Origin: Mangrovimonas sp. ST2L15
Lineage (GTDB): Bacteria > Bacteroidota > Bacteroidia > Flavobacteriales > Flavobacteriaceae
Assembly: GCF_001280515.1 (NCBI RefSeq)
Contig: NZ_LBIQ01000030.1
Location: forward strand, 1,178,001-1,242,000
Reading direction: 5' to 3'
Length of the DNA stretch: 64,000 nucleotides
Shown: positions 28,170 to 37,264 of the stretch, piece by piece
Position numbering within the stretch: the stretch's first letter is position 1
Layout of the letters: each line of letters begins with the position of its first letter
Program-made: the position numbers and the translations under genes
The notes under the pieces: model-generated
What the model was told of the DNA's origin: nothing
What the model saw: the letters and a program-made list of their open reading frames with translations, nothing else
Database searches by the model: none

Positions 28170-28898
28170 TTATTTCGATGACGTATAAATGGTAGCCACT
28201 CCCATAGTCTGTGGCAAATCGTTCACATCTATAAACCCAATTTTACGTAAAATATTGTTTAAAACCTCGCCATAAGGAAAAACCGAAGCTGAATCACTCA
28301 AATAGCGATAGGCACTACGATCTTTGGAAAATACTTTTCCTATCAGTGGCATGATGTTATTGGTGTAAAGTTTATACCCTTGTTTAAATGGTGTTTTTGT
28401 GGGAACTGATGTTTCTAAAATAACAAAAATGCCTCCTGGTTTCAGTACACGATATATTTCGGCAAGTCCCTTTTCCAAATTCTCAAAATTTCTCACGCCA
28501 AAAGCTACAGTTATGGCATCAAAGGTGTCATCTTCAAAAGGTAAATTTTCAGAATCACCTAGAACCAATTTAATTTTATTGTCAAGTTGCTTTTGAGTCA
28601 CCTTTTTTCTTCCTACTTCCAACATGCCCTCACTAATATCCAATCCGACAATGTCTTTGGCTTGAGTGGAGGAGGCCAATTGGATGGCTAAATCTCCGGT
28701 TCCTGTGGCAATATCCAAAATGGAGTGAGGTTGCGTTTTATCTACCAAGGCTACCACTTTTTTTCTCCATGATACATCTATACCAAATGAGATAACACGA
28801 TTCAAGCCATCATACTCCTTTGAGATATTATCAAACATTTTTGTAACCTGCTCCTTTTTACCAAGTTCGCTGTCTTTATATGGGGTCACTTTACTCAC
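28170..28898 (-). CDS. ubiE: Demethylmenaquinone methyltransferase
   Basis: SAM-dependent C-methylation of demethylmenaquinone to menaquinone, the quinone pool that the NQR complex reduces. The 242-residue class I methyltransferase shows MFDNISKEYDGLNRVISFGIDVSWRKKVV, motif I LDIATGTGDLA, and the UbiE signatures VAFGVRNFENLEKGLAEIYRVLKPGG and YRYLSDSASVFP. The frame is open to 28988, but a TAnnTTTG box at 28914-28921 places the transcript start near 28909, so the GTG at 28898 (product MSKVTPYKDSELGKK) is preferred; homologues as I remember them start there. Called menG in menaquinone-only organisms. Confidence 0.93.
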   Translation of the reverse strand: MSKVTPYKDSELGKKEQVTKMFDNISKEYDGLNRVISFGIDVSWRKKVVALVDKTQPHSILDIATGTGDLAIQLASSTQAKDIVGLDISEGMLEVGRKKVTQKQLDNKIKLVLGDSENLPFEDDTFDAITVAFGVRNFENLEKGLAEIYRVLKPGGIFVILETSVPTKTPFKQGYKLYTNNIMPLIGKVFSKDRSAYRYLSDSASVFPYGEVLNNILRKIGFIDVNDLPQTMGVATIYTSSK

Positions 28899-28913
28899 AA
28901 TGAAAAATTTTGC

Positions 28914-28921
28914 CAAATATA
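28914..28921 (-). promoter_or_regulatory. -7 box for the ubiE-porT operon
   Basis: The minus strand reads TATATTTG, a perfect TAnnTTTG match. The predicted start near 28909 leaves a leader of about 11 bases before the GTG at 28898 and excludes upstream start codons. Confidence 0.55.
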
Positions 28922-29000
28922 ATCTTTTATGAGGGCATTTATAGTTTGTTGCCCAATAATTATATATAACCGTAATTTTATCAATCAATCTATTTTACAG

Positions 29001-29008
29001 TATATTTG
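29001..29008 (+). promoter_or_regulatory. -7 box for trkA
   Basis: TATATTTG matches TAnnTTTG. A start near 29013 gives a 21-base leader to the ATG at 29034 and rules out translation from the open frame that extends back to 28929. The -33 region (TTTTATC around 28975) is weak. Confidence 0.55.
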
Positions 29009-29033
29009 CCTTAGTGTAACTAATGGCTACTAC

Positions 29034-30383
29034 ATGAAAATAATTATTGCTGGAGCTGGTGAAGTTGGATTTCATTTAGCAAAATTATTGTCTTACGAAT
29101 CACAGGAAATCACTCTTATTGATACCAACAAAGAGAGTTTGATATATGCCGAGAACCACTTGGATATCAAAGTGATTAAAGGAGATGCAACCTCTATTTC
29201 TATATTAAAAGACGCCCGAGTTAATGATGCCGATTTGCTAATTGCTGTAACTTCCTCAGAGGCAACTAATTTGGCTTTGTGTGTATTGGCGAAACAATTG
29301 GGGGCGGGTAGAACTATTGCAAGAATTTCCAATACTGAATTTTTGAAGTATAAAGATGAAATTGGTTTTGATGCCTTGGGTATTGATGAATTGATTTCTC
29401 CAGAATCCCTTGCTGCGGCAGAGATTGAATTGTTGCTAAATCAAACGGCATTTAGCGATACATACTCTTTTGATGATGGTGCCCTAACCATGGTAGCACT
29501 CACATTGTCAAAAAACACCACCTTTATAGGTAAAACAGTTAAGCAAGCGGCAGAAGCATTTTCTGAAATACATTTTGTTCCAATTGCTATACAACGTACG
29601 GGTACACAATTTACAATTATTCCAAGAGGGGATACCGAATTCAAAGAGAATGATAATGTGGTTTTTATCACTGCTGAAACGGGAGCTGATGAATTGTGTA
29701 GGTTGACGGGAAAAACCAATACCGAAATCAGGAATATTATGATTTTAGGTGGAAGTAAAATTGGTTTTAAAACAGCCAGAGATCTTGGTTTGTCATATCC
29801 CAATGTCAAATTAATTGAAAAGGACAAGGATAAAGCTTTTGACCTGGCAGATCAATTACCAAAAGTATTGGTCATTAATGGTGATGGTAGAAATTTTGAT
29901 TTGTTGGAAGAAGAAAGTTTGACAGATATGGATGCTTTTATTGCAGTTACTGGAAATTCTGAAACTAACATTATGTCTTGTTTAGTAGCCAAGTCCAAGG
30001 GAGTATCAAAAACTATTGCCTTGGTGGAAAATATGGATTATTTTGAGCTATCCCATTCCATTGGAATTGATACCTTGATCAATAAAAAATTATTGGCGGC
30101 TAACACCATTTTTAGATATATTAGAAAAGGGGAGGTGGTTGCCATGACCAAGCTTAATAATATGAATGCGGAGCTCTTGGAATTCAATGTAAAACCAACC
30201 TCCAAAATATGCAACAAACTTATAAAGAATATAGATTTTCCTAGATCGGCAATTATTGGTGGGATTGTAAGAGATGGTGAAGGTATTATTGCATTGGGAG
30301 ATTTTCAAATAAGGGAAGCAGATAAGGTCGTGGTTTGTTGCATGCCAAAAGCTATCAAACAGGTTGAGAAATTATTCTTATAA
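29034..30383 (+). CDS. trkA: Trk potassium uptake NAD-binding regulator TrkA
   Basis: A cytoplasmic ring protein that gates the TrkH potassium channel in response to nucleotides. The 449 residues form two RCK units: the first starts MKIIIAGAGEVGFHLAKLL (Rossmann GxGxxG, with the acidic TLIDTN strand end), the second has IMILGGSKIGFKTARDLG and VINGDGRNFDLLEEE. TrkA_C-type domains follow each (for example FDDGALTMVALTLSKNTTFIGKT). The ATG at 29034 gives the usual start directly on the Rossmann strand. It is followed by trkH after 9 bases, a two-gene operon divergent from ubiE. Confidence 0.94.
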   Translation: MKIIIAGAGEVGFHLAKLLSYESQEITLIDTNKESLIYAENHLDIKVIKGDATSISILKDARVNDADLLIAVTSSEATNLALCVLAKQLGAGRTIARISNTEFLKYKDEIGFDALGIDELISPESLAAAEIELLLNQTAFSDTYSFDDGALTMVALTLSKNTTFIGKTVKQAAEAFSEIHFVPIAIQRTGTQFTIIPRGDTEFKENDNVVFITAETGADELCRLTGKTNTEIRNIMILGGSKIGFKTARDLGLSYPNVKLIEKDKDKAFDLADQLPKVLVINGDGRNFDLLEEESLTDMDAFIAVTGNSETNIMSCLVAKSKGVSKTIALVENMDYFELSHSIGIDTLINKKLLAANTIFRYIRKGEVVAMTKLNNMNAELLEFNVKPTSKICNKLIKNIDFPRSAIIGGIVRDGEGIIALGDFQIREADKVVVCCMPKAIKQVEKLFL

Positions 30384-30392
30384 TTCCATTAA

Positions 30393-31886
30393 GTGAAATT
30401 AAACTATAAAATCATTTTACATCTTTTGGGCTTACTGTTAGTTTTTAACGGTGGGTTTATGTTGTTGTCTGCACTTATTAGTTTGATTTGTCAAGATGGC
30501 GTTACTTTCGATTTATTGATTTCAGGAGCTGTCGCTGTATTACTGGGTCTACTGGCCATGTATAATACAAAGGACCATTCTAAGGAAATGAATAAAAGAG
30601 AGGGGTATGTGGTGGTGACTTTTGGATGGATTATCATGACATTGTCTGGAACACTTCCTTATATGATTTCTGGAGCTATTCCAAGTTTTACTGATGCGTT
30701 TTTTGAAACCATGTCTGGTTATACGACAACGGGAGCCTCGATACTCAATGATATAGAGATTGTTCCTGAAGGGGTTTTGTTCTGGAGAAGTTTAACCCAT
30801 TGGATTGGGGGAATGGGAATTATTGTATTGGCAGTAGCAATTCTACCGCTTCTAGGAATAGGAGGAATGCAAATGTTTGCAGCTGAAGCTCCAGGACCAA
30901 GTGCGGACAAGTTGCATCCCAGAATAACGGATACAGCCAAAAGACTATGGCTTATATATTTTGGATACACAGCAGCCGAAACAATTCTATTGAAAGTTGC
31001 TGGGATGTCTTTTTTTGATGCCATCAACCATTCCTTATGCACGCTTTCTACGGGCGGTTTCTCAACTAAAAATGCAAGTGTGGCTTATTGGAATGATCAG
31101 CCTATTATACAGTATATTATCATGTTCTTCATGTTTTTGGCTGGTACTAACTTTGTGTTGAGCTATTTTGCTTTTAAGGGCAAGGTTCAAAAGGTTATTC
31201 AGGATGAAGAGTTTAAACTATATTTCAAGTTCATAGCCATTTTCACCTTAATTTCTGCAGTAATCATTTACTTCAAGGCAGATATCAGTCAATCTACTAT
31301 TTATCATCCCATGGTTTGGGGACGGGCTGAAAGTTCGGTTAGACATGCTTTATTTCAGGTGCTTTCGGTAATTACAACCACAGGGTTTGTTACTGCGGAT
31401 TATACGGCTTGGACACCCTTTTTGGTGGTATTTTTCTTTGGGTTGATGTTTTTAGGTGGATCTGCAGGAAGTACATCTGGGGGAGTCAAAGTTGTTAGAC
31501 ATCTTATTCTTATCAAAAATGGCTTTTTAGAATTTAAACGAACCTTACACCCTAGTGCTGTAGTTCCCGTTCGTTATAATATCAGGGCGGTTACAGGAGG
31601 TATTGTTTTTAATATTCAAGGTTTTTTTATTCTCTATATGCTTTCATTTATAGTGGGGGCCTTGGTGTTCTCCATGTTTAATATTGACTTTAAATCAGCC
31701 ATTGGTTTGGCTGCATCCAGTTTGGGTAATGTGGGTCCGGCCTTGGGAGATTTTGGTCCAGTTAACAATTATGGCGGATTACCACCCTTAGGTAAATGGT
31801 GGGCTTCATTTTTAATGCTCATTGGTCGTTTGGAATTGTTTACGGTTTTGATTCTCTTAACACCATTCTTTTGGACCAAGAAATAA
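30393..31886 (+). CDS. trkH: Trk potassium uptake membrane subunit TrkH
   Basis: The K+-translocating inner-membrane subunit. The 497 residues hold about ten to twelve membrane segments with four pore-loop repeats. Text like a selectivity filter appears as FETMSGYTTTGASIL, HSLCTLSTGGFSTKN, VLSVITTTGFVTADY and ASSLGNVGPALGDFGP, the four glycine-centred filters of the SKT superfamily. Translation starts at a GTG, 9 bases after trkA. A marine bacterium would use this for K+ uptake under osmotic load. The roughly 180 bases after the stop hold no clear terminator. Confidence 0.94.
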   Translation: MKLNYKIILHLLGLLLVFNGGFMLLSALISLICQDGVTFDLLISGAVAVLLGLLAMYNTKDHSKEMNKREGYVVVTFGWIIMTLSGTLPYMISGAIPSFTDAFFETMSGYTTTGASILNDIEIVPEGVLFWRSLTHWIGGMGIIVLAVAILPLLGIGGMQMFAAEAPGPSADKLHPRITDTAKRLWLIYFGYTAAETILLKVAGMSFFDAINHSLCTLSTGGFSTKNASVAYWNDQPIIQYIIMFFMFLAGTNFVLSYFAFKGKVQKVIQDEEFKLYFKFIAIFTLISAVIIYFKADISQSTIYHPMVWGRAESSVRHALFQVLSVITTTGFVTADYTAWTPFLVVFFFGLMFLGGSAGSTSGGVKVVRHLILIKNGFLEFKRTLHPSAVVPVRYNIRAVTGGIVFNIQGFFILYMLSFIVGALVFSMFNIDFKSAIGLAASSLGNVGPALGDFGPVNNYGGLPPLGKWWASFLMLIGRLELFTVLILLTPFFWTKK

Positions 31887-32068
31887 AGTTTGTAACATTT
31901 TTCTTATAGTTGCTACTTATATATTAAAGTTACTTTTCGTTTTAAAGATCCTTAACTGATATCCTGGTCAGCTGATCACTCACCAATATCTTTTATTTTT
32001 CCATACTTGACGTTTGATAACGCCGAGTGGTGTATGATTAACTTGTCTAACTTTTAAAATCTGTAATT

Positions 32069-32335
32069 ATGGGATTTGGTGGTGGAGCTCAAGCTATGAT
32101 AACTATTCTCAAAAATAATGAGAAGATGAAGGCTCAGAGATCAAGGTCTAAAGGCCTTTCAGGTAGTTATGAAAACATTAAATTAAATTTAGATTACCCA
32201 AAAGCAACACCTAAAATGCTTCGGGATATTCGGGAACAAAAAATTCAAGATAGAAAAAGAACACTTTTTAATCAGTTCTTATTAGTATGTTGCATTCTTG
32301 TAGTCCTATCTATTATGATCTATTTTATGTTCTAA
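32069..32335 (+). CDS. Small basic membrane-anchored protein, unassigned
   Basis: An 88-residue protein with a glycine-rich start (MGFGGGAQAMI), a basic middle rich in Lys and Arg (KNNEKMKAQRSRSKG, REQKIQDRKRT) and one C-terminal membrane segment (FLLVCCILVVLSIMIYFMF). This looks like a tail-anchored inner-membrane protein with a cytoplasmic N-terminus. Small proteins of this style with the GFGGGAQ opening occur in flavobacteria, as far as I recall; no function is known to me. It stands alone and converges on the aminotransferase gene. Confidence 0.65.
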   Translation: MGFGGGAQAMITILKNNEKMKAQRSRSKGLSGSYENIKLNLDYPKATPKMLRDIREQKIQDRKRTLFNQFLLVCCILVVLSIMIYFMF

Positions 32336-32342
32336 AAAAAGA

Positions 32343-32363
32343 AAGCCACCCATTGGGTGGCTT
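32343..32363. terminator. Terminator between small membrane protein and aminotransferase
   Basis: AAGCCACCC (32343-32351) and GGGTGGCTT (32355-32363) form a 9-bp GC-rich stem. The A-rich flank at 32334-32344 provides a T-tract on the minus strand, so it mainly serves the aminotransferase gene. Confidence 0.75.
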
Positions 32364-32390
32364 ATATACAATTCGTTACAATTTCAATAA

Positions 32391-33581
32391 TTATGATAGC
32401 GCTTCTTTTATTCGCCTAACAGCTTCAATAATTTGTTCGGTGGAAGCTGCATAAGAAATTCTGATACAATTGGAGTTTCCAAAAGCTTCTCCAGTAACTG
32501 TAGCGACGTTTGCTTCTTCTAAAAGATACATGGCAAAATCGGAGGCGGAGTTGATGGTTTTTCCTCTAAAAGTTTTTCCAAAAAAGGCTGAAACATTGGG
32601 GAACACATAAAAGGCTCCTTCAGGAACATTGCATTGGAATCCTTCAATGTCACCTAAAAGTTTTAAAATTAAATCACGACGTTCTTTAAACTCCTCAACC
32701 ATGAATTGGATTCTTTCTGGAGATTCAGTCAATGCCGTAATAGCAGCTCTTTGTGCAATACAGTTGGTTCCAGAAGTTATTTGTCCTTGCATTTTGGTAC
32801 ATGCCTTGGCAATCCATTCTGGGGCACCGATGTATCCAATACGCCATCCCGTCATGGCAAAAGCTTTTGCCAAACCATTAACAGTAATGGTGCGGTCGTA
32901 CATATTTGGAATAGCAGCAAAACTAAAGTTTTTGGCACCATAACTTATATGCTCATAGATCTCATCAGACAAGATATAGATATCTGGATATTTTTCTAAA
33001 ACTTTGGCCAATGCTCTGTATTCTTCTTCAGAATAAATAGTCCCACTTGGGTTGTTTGGCGAATTGAAGAAAATCATTTTTGTCTTTGGAGTAATAGCGG
33101 CTTCCAATTGCTCTGGAGTGATTTTAAAATCATTTTCAATGGAAGAAGGAATCTCTTTATAAGTGGCTTCGCATAGTGTTGCAATGGCTGAATAGCTTAC
33201 CCAATATGGAGCAGGTAATAATATTTCATCACCTGGATTCAATAAAACTTGAGCTACATTGGCAATAGATTGTTTAGCTCCTGTTGAAACAACTATTTGA
33301 TTTGGTTTATAATCCAAGCCGTTGTCTCGTTTAAACTTAAGACATACCGCTTCCTTTAAATCCACATATCCATCAACTGGAGAATATGAATTGTAATTGT
33401 CATTCACTGCTTGTATAGCAGCTTCCTTAATGAAGTCAGGAGTGTTAAAATCTGGTTCTCCCAAACTTAATCCTATAATATCTTTTCCTTCGGCTCTAAG
33501 CTCTCTTGCTTTTGCCGCCATAGCCAAGGTTGCAGAACTTGGCAAACTTTTGATTCTGTCAGACAGTTGGTCCATCGCCAT
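32391..33581 (-). CDS. Class I aminotransferase, aspartate-aminotransferase type
   Basis: A PLP-dependent fold-type I enzyme of 396 residues. Seen: LSLGEPDFNTPDFIKEAA near the N-terminus, VSTGAKQSIAN (phosphate cup), the substrate-binding FNSPNNPSGTIYS, ILSDEIYEH with the PLP-contacting Asp and Tyr, NGLAKAFAMTGWRIGY with the Schiff-base lysine at about residue 237, and NCIRISYAASTE with the carboxylate-binding arginine near the end. This is the I-gamma type often annotated as aspartate aminotransferase; the true amino acid range is uncertain. A second in-frame ATG lies two codons in. It starts 6 bases after the desaturase gene. Confidence 0.88.
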   Translation of the reverse strand: MAMDQLSDRIKSLPSSATLAMAAKARELRAEGKDIIGLSLGEPDFNTPDFIKEAAIQAVNDNYNSYSPVDGYVDLKEAVCLKFKRDNGLDYKPNQIVVSTGAKQSIANVAQVLLNPGDEILLPAPYWVSYSAIATLCEATYKEIPSSIENDFKITPEQLEAAITPKTKMIFFNSPNNPSGTIYSEEEYRALAKVLEKYPDIYILSDEIYEHISYGAKNFSFAAIPNMYDRTITVNGLAKAFAMTGWRIGYIGAPEWIAKACTKMQGQITSGTNCIAQRAAITALTESPERIQFMVEEFKERRDLILKLLGDIEGFQCNVPEGAFYVFPNVSAFFGKTFRGKTINSASDFAMYLLEEANVATVTGEAFGNSNCIRISYAASTEQIIEAVRRIKEALS

Positions 33582-33587
33582 AAAAAA

Positions 33588-34691
33588 TTATGCTTGTAAG
33601 GCAGGTTTCATTCCCATTTCTCTTAAGTATCTGAAATGAGCGATTACTGCTTTTCGGGTTGTTTTATATTCGTTATACGGTAAATTGAATTCTTTTGCAG
33701 TTTCTCTAACTATCTTAGAGATTTTTGAATAGTGAACATGACTTATATTTGGAAATATATGATGCTCCACTTGGTGGTTTAAACCACCGGTAAACCAGTT
33801 GACAATTCTGTTTTTGGTAGAAAAATTAACGGTTGTATTTAATTGGTGGATGGCCCAAGTATTTTTCATAGTACCATCTTTTTCAGGTAATGGCATTTCT
33901 GCTTCTTCCATGACATGAGCCAATTGGAAAATAACACTCAAAATCAATCCTGCCGTATAGTGCATAACGAAGAAACCAAGAAGGATTTTCCACCAAGTCA
34001 CATGATCCATGATAATAAGAGGCAATACAATCCAAACACTTACATAGATAAGTTTTGAGATTACCAATTTACTCCAATTCCAAACCGGATTTGGAAATTT
34101 CCCATATGATAATTTACGTTTCATGTAACGTTTCATTTGTTGCCAGTCGGTCGTGATTGCCCAATTAATGGTAAGTAGACCGTAAAGTAAAATGGAATAA
34201 AAATGTTGGAATCTATGGTACCAACGCCATTCGGCATGTTTTGAAAACCTAAGAATTCTTCCAGCTTCCAAATCTTCATCATGACCATGAATATTGGTAT
34301 ACGTATGATGCAGCACATTATGTTGCACTTTCCAATTATAAACGTTACCTGCTAAGATATAAATGCTGCTACCCATTAAACGGTTAACCCATTCTTTCTT
34401 TGAGTAGGAGCCATGGTTTCCATCGTGCATCACATTCATACCAACTCCGGCCATTCCAATTCCCATGACAATGGTCAAAAGTAATTGTGCCCAACCTGGC
34501 ATGTCCAAAGTGAGTAGTATAAAATAAGGGGCTAAAAACAAAGAAAACATGACAATGGTTTTTACCCAAAGTTTCCAATTTCCTGTTCTTTTAATGTCAT
34601 TTTCTTTGAAATAGGTGTTAACTCTCTTATTTAATGTTCTAAAAAAGTTAGCTGAATCTGTTCTCGAAAATGATAAAGTTTTGTTCGTCAT
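33588..34691 (-). CDS. Membrane fatty acid desaturase
   Basis: A 367-residue di-iron integral membrane desaturase that introduces a double bond into acyl chains of lipids or acyl-CoA, important for membrane fluidity in cold-adapted marine bacteria. The three histidine boxes are clear: HDGNHGSY (HxxxH), HNVLHHTY (HxxxHH) and NHQVEHHIF (HxxHH). They are separated by hydrophobic segments (VMFSLFLAPYFILLTLDM, LLLTIVMGIGMAGVGMNVM, LLGFFVMHYTAGLILSVIF). The regiospecificity cannot be inferred. The aminotransferase gene follows after 6 bases, so they may share a transcript though no pathway link is evident. Confidence 0.92.
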   Translation of the reverse strand: MTNKTLSFSRTDSANFFRTLNKRVNTYFKENDIKRTGNWKLWVKTIVMFSLFLAPYFILLTLDMPGWAQLLLTIVMGIGMAGVGMNVMHDGNHGSYSKKEWVNRLMGSSIYILAGNVYNWKVQHNVLHHTYTNIHGHDEDLEAGRILRFSKHAEWRWYHRFQHFYSILLYGLLTINWAITTDWQQMKRYMKRKLSYGKFPNPVWNWSKLVISKLIYVSVWIVLPLIIMDHVTWWKILLGFFVMHYTAGLILSVIFQLAHVMEEAEMPLPEKDGTMKNTWAIHQLNTTVNFSTKNRIVNWFTGGLNHQVEHHIFPNISHVHYSKISKIVRETAKEFNLPYNEYKTTRKAVIAHFRYLREMGMKPALQA

Positions 34692-34743
34692 CGTTCAAAT
34701 ATTTTCATAAATTGTTACGTGCTTACCTGACACTATAACGTGC

Positions 34744-34751
34744 CAAAGATA
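34744..34751 (-). promoter_or_regulatory. -7 box for the desaturase gene
   Basis: The minus strand reads TATCTTTG, matching TAnnTTTG, 52 bases ahead of the desaturase ATG. No convincing -33 element was found. Confidence 0.45.
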
Positions 34752-34809
34752 CATATAATGTGAACCTATCCTTAAAAAGTTTTCATAAAAATATGCACAA
34801 TAATTTACC

Positions 34810-34817
34810 TACTTTTG
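34810..34817 (+). promoter_or_regulatory. -7 box for rsmG
   Basis: TACTTTTG matches TAnnTTTG and lies 15 bases ahead of the rsmG ATG, giving a short leader of about 10 bases. Confidence 0.45.
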
Positions 34818-34832
34818 TCGAAAATTTAGAGT

Positions 34833-35462
34833 ATGGACCTAATCCTTAAATATTTTCCTGATCTAACGGAAGACCAAATTAATAAATTTCGAAAGCTTGA
34901 GGAATTGTACCAAGATTGGAATTTGAAAATCAATGTAGTCTCTAGAAAAGACATTGATGAACTTTATTTAAGACATGTTTTACATTCTTTGGCGATTGCT
35001 AAGTTTATCCAATTTAAGGATGGCACAAGAATTATGGATGTAGGTACAGGAGGGGGATTCCCTGGGATTCCATTGGCTATTATGTTTCCAAATTGCCAGT
35101 TTCATCTGGTTGATAGTATTGCTAAAAAGTTGAAAGTGGTCAATGAGGTTGTTGAAGGATTGGGACTTACAAACGTGAAAACCACACATACTCGGGTTGA
35201 GGAAATCAATGAGACTTATGATTTTATTGTCAGCAGAGCGGTGGCGGCAATGCCAACCTTTGTAAGATGGATAAAAGGGAAAGTGGCTAAAAAGAGTCTC
35301 CATGAAATAAAAAATGGGGTGATTTACCTTAAAGGAGGTGATTTGGCAGATGAACTGGAGAATTTTTCTACAGCACAAATATTTGAGTTGAACCAATATT
35401 TTGATGAGGACTTTTTTGAAACCAAAAAAATAGTCCACCTACCCATTAAATTCAAAGGATAA
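34833..35462 (+). CDS. rsmG: 16S rRNA (guanine-527-N7)-methyltransferase
   Basis: Methylates G527 of 16S rRNA using SAM. The 209-residue protein matches the family throughout: an N-terminal helix region WNLKINVVSRKDIDELYLRHVLHSLAIA, motif I IMDVGTGGGFPGIPLAI, VDSIAKKLKVV and the conserved DFIVSRAVAAMPTFVRW. Length is typical. It is transcribed alone and its stop lies 3 bases from the stop of the convergent lipase-like gene. Confidence 0.95.
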   Translation: MDLILKYFPDLTEDQINKFRKLEELYQDWNLKINVVSRKDIDELYLRHVLHSLAIAKFIQFKDGTRIMDVGTGGGFPGIPLAIMFPNCQFHLVDSIAKKLKVVNEVVEGLGLTNVKTTHTRVEEINETYDFIVSRAVAAMPTFVRWIKGKVAKKSLHEIKNGVIYLKGGDLADELENFSTAQIFELNQYFDEDFFETKKIVHLPIKFKG

Positions 35463-35465
35463 GTC

Positions 35466-37106
35466 TTACTTAACAATCAGTTTGGATTGGAAAATGCCAT
35501 TCTGTTGCGTTTTGATATTTAGAACATAAATGCCGGAAGTCAATCGCAAAGGGATTTGGGTTTTAAATGATAAATCCATGTGTTGTTGATATACCGTTTT
35601 ACCAGTTAAATCTACTATGGATATTTCGGCATCATTTAACTGATGACTTGAAATTATCGAAAGGGATTCGGAAACTGGATTTTTTTCAAGTCTTATGCTG
35701 AGGTTATTCTGCAATACATCTTCACTCGTCAAGGTTTCATTAAATATTTCATTGAGAGCAAATGCTGCATTTCCATTAGTCAAAGTTACATGAGGTTCAT
35801 TATTTGAAGGAATATAAGTGTTGTCAAATGGGGTGTTATTTAAATTGGGAGTATTATACCAGTTCAAATCGGAAATGGCCAAAGAACTTAAGGTGGGGAT
35901 AAAATTGAAATATTGCGTGTTGAGGTTAGCAACAAATTCGGCGATTAAAGGATTGCTGCCATTATCAAAAGAATACATGTTGAATTGTCCTCCAGGAGCA
36001 CTATCTAAACCATCCGAGAATGAAGTAGCTTCTGAATCTGCTGAAAAGGTATAAACGTCCTGCCATCCCCAAAAGTTAACCTGACCAATAAAATGGGTTA
36101 CCTCTATGGATTGATTCGACAAAGGAGTAAAATGTAATGTGATGATAGCTTGCGTATCAAGGCCGCTAACCTGTCCCGTATCGAAGGTATGATTTAATAA
36201 TTCCATACCCGGGGTTCCTGTCATCATGCCAGTGCCACTTCCGTTAGAGATTGCCACGTTTCTGATATCCTCAGGAAATCCCATGGCATCGAGTTCTGAT
36301 TGGAAAGTATCTCTGAAGTTTGGTGCGCCAATGGGTAATGTTTGATTTGGATCTTGTTCATAACTGGAACCGGATTGCAAATGCCCTAAGTAATGGTCAA
36401 TCAACATTTGTTTGGCGGCTGCACTATTCAATAAATTATTAACAAAAGGTTCTGCTTCAGTAAGGGCAGGATCTCCATTCACCATATAGTTGAAAAGATA
36501 TTGGATGCCAATAGGAACATTTGCTCCTAAATGGGGAGTGTCAAAAGAAATAAACAAACGTGTGTCATGATCCATACTATTTTGCTCCATGTATCTCAGA
36601 GCATAGCGGGAAATTAATCCACCCATACTTGGGCCAACAACCACATTCTCTTCAGTACCCGTTTTCATCCCATTAATGGTATTAATGAGCTCAACAAATA
36701 TAAAGGCATTCCGTTGGATAAAATCGGCACCGCCATCTATGATGGTAGTTCCATCCGAGGTACTTGTGTATATTGGAAAATTTAAAACTACAATATCAAA
36801 CCCTTGATCTCTAACGTCATCTCCCAAGTTTTCGCCATTACCATAGTCAAGTAGAGGGTAGATAAGCAAAATGTCTCGATCATCACCAGGATCAAATCCA
36901 TCTACCACAAAAATGGGTTTGTCCAGAACGCCGTCCACATTGTCGTAATAGATTTTATATTCTCCAGTTCCCAAATGGGGCATGGGATCATCAAAACCTT
37001 GGTATGGAATGGTTGAATTGATAGTTGAAATGGCACTCTCGCCACCAGGTTGGGCGAAATTGTATATAGGAAAAAGAAATAGTAGAAAGAGGTAATATTG
37101 TTTCAT
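35466..37106 (-). CDS. Secreted lipase-like alpha/beta hydrolase, T9SS cargo
   Basis: A 546-residue exported protein. From the ATG at 37106 it starts MKQYYLFLLFLFPIYNFAQ, a signal peptide; an in-frame TTG five codons upstream is less likely. The central domain has IFVVDGFDPGDDRD, then GPSMGGLISRYALRYM, a GxSxG nucleophile elbow as in lipases and esterases, and ISFDTPHLGANVP, typical of a lipase lid and active-site region. The C-terminus (ISIVDLTGKTVYQQ, then LTSGIYVLNI) is a type A T9SS sorting domain, so it is secreted or surface-bound. The substrate is unknown. Confidence 0.82.
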   Translation of the reverse strand: MKQYYLFLLFLFPIYNFAQPGGESAISTINSTIPYQGFDDPMPHLGTGEYKIYYDNVDGVLDKPIFVVDGFDPGDDRDILLIYPLLDYGNGENLGDDVRDQGFDIVVLNFPIYTSTSDGTTIIDGGADFIQRNAFIFVELINTINGMKTGTEENVVVGPSMGGLISRYALRYMEQNSMDHDTRLFISFDTPHLGANVPIGIQYLFNYMVNGDPALTEAEPFVNNLLNSAAAKQMLIDHYLGHLQSGSSYEQDPNQTLPIGAPNFRDTFQSELDAMGFPEDIRNVAISNGSGTGMMTGTPGMELLNHTFDTGQVSGLDTQAIITLHFTPLSNQSIEVTHFIGQVNFWGWQDVYTFSADSEATSFSDGLDSAPGGQFNMYSFDNGSNPLIAEFVANLNTQYFNFIPTLSSLAISDLNWYNTPNLNNTPFDNTYIPSNNEPHVTLTNGNAAFALNEIFNETLTSEDVLQNNLSIRLEKNPVSESLSIISSHQLNDAEISIVDLTGKTVYQQHMDLSFKTQIPLRLTSGIYVLNIKTQQNGIFQSKLIVK

Positions 37107-37187
37107 AAGTAAGTTTTTCAATAATTTACTTCTTAAAGATAAACTTTTTACTAATAATTTACTTGAATACAGGTGTTTAAGAAATAA

Positions 37188-37217
37188 AAATACCTTGAAG
37201 TGATCTTCAAGGTATTT
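37188..37217 (-). terminator. Terminator after the outer-membrane barrel gene
   Basis: AAATACCTTGAAG (37188-37200) and CTTCAAGGTATTT (37205-37217) form a perfect 13-bp stem with a 4-base loop. The T-tract is modest. The core CCTTGAAG stem recurs in the hairpin at 40965-40996. Confidence 0.7.
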
Positions 37218-37264
37218 AATTTTGTTGATTATAGATCTAAATATTTATAGTCTATAGTATTCTT

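Noticed and set aside
28929-29033. N-terminal extension of TrkA by 35 residues
   Set aside because: The -7 box at 29001-29008 lies inside it, and the ATG at 29034 begins directly with the Rossmann strand, as in the family.
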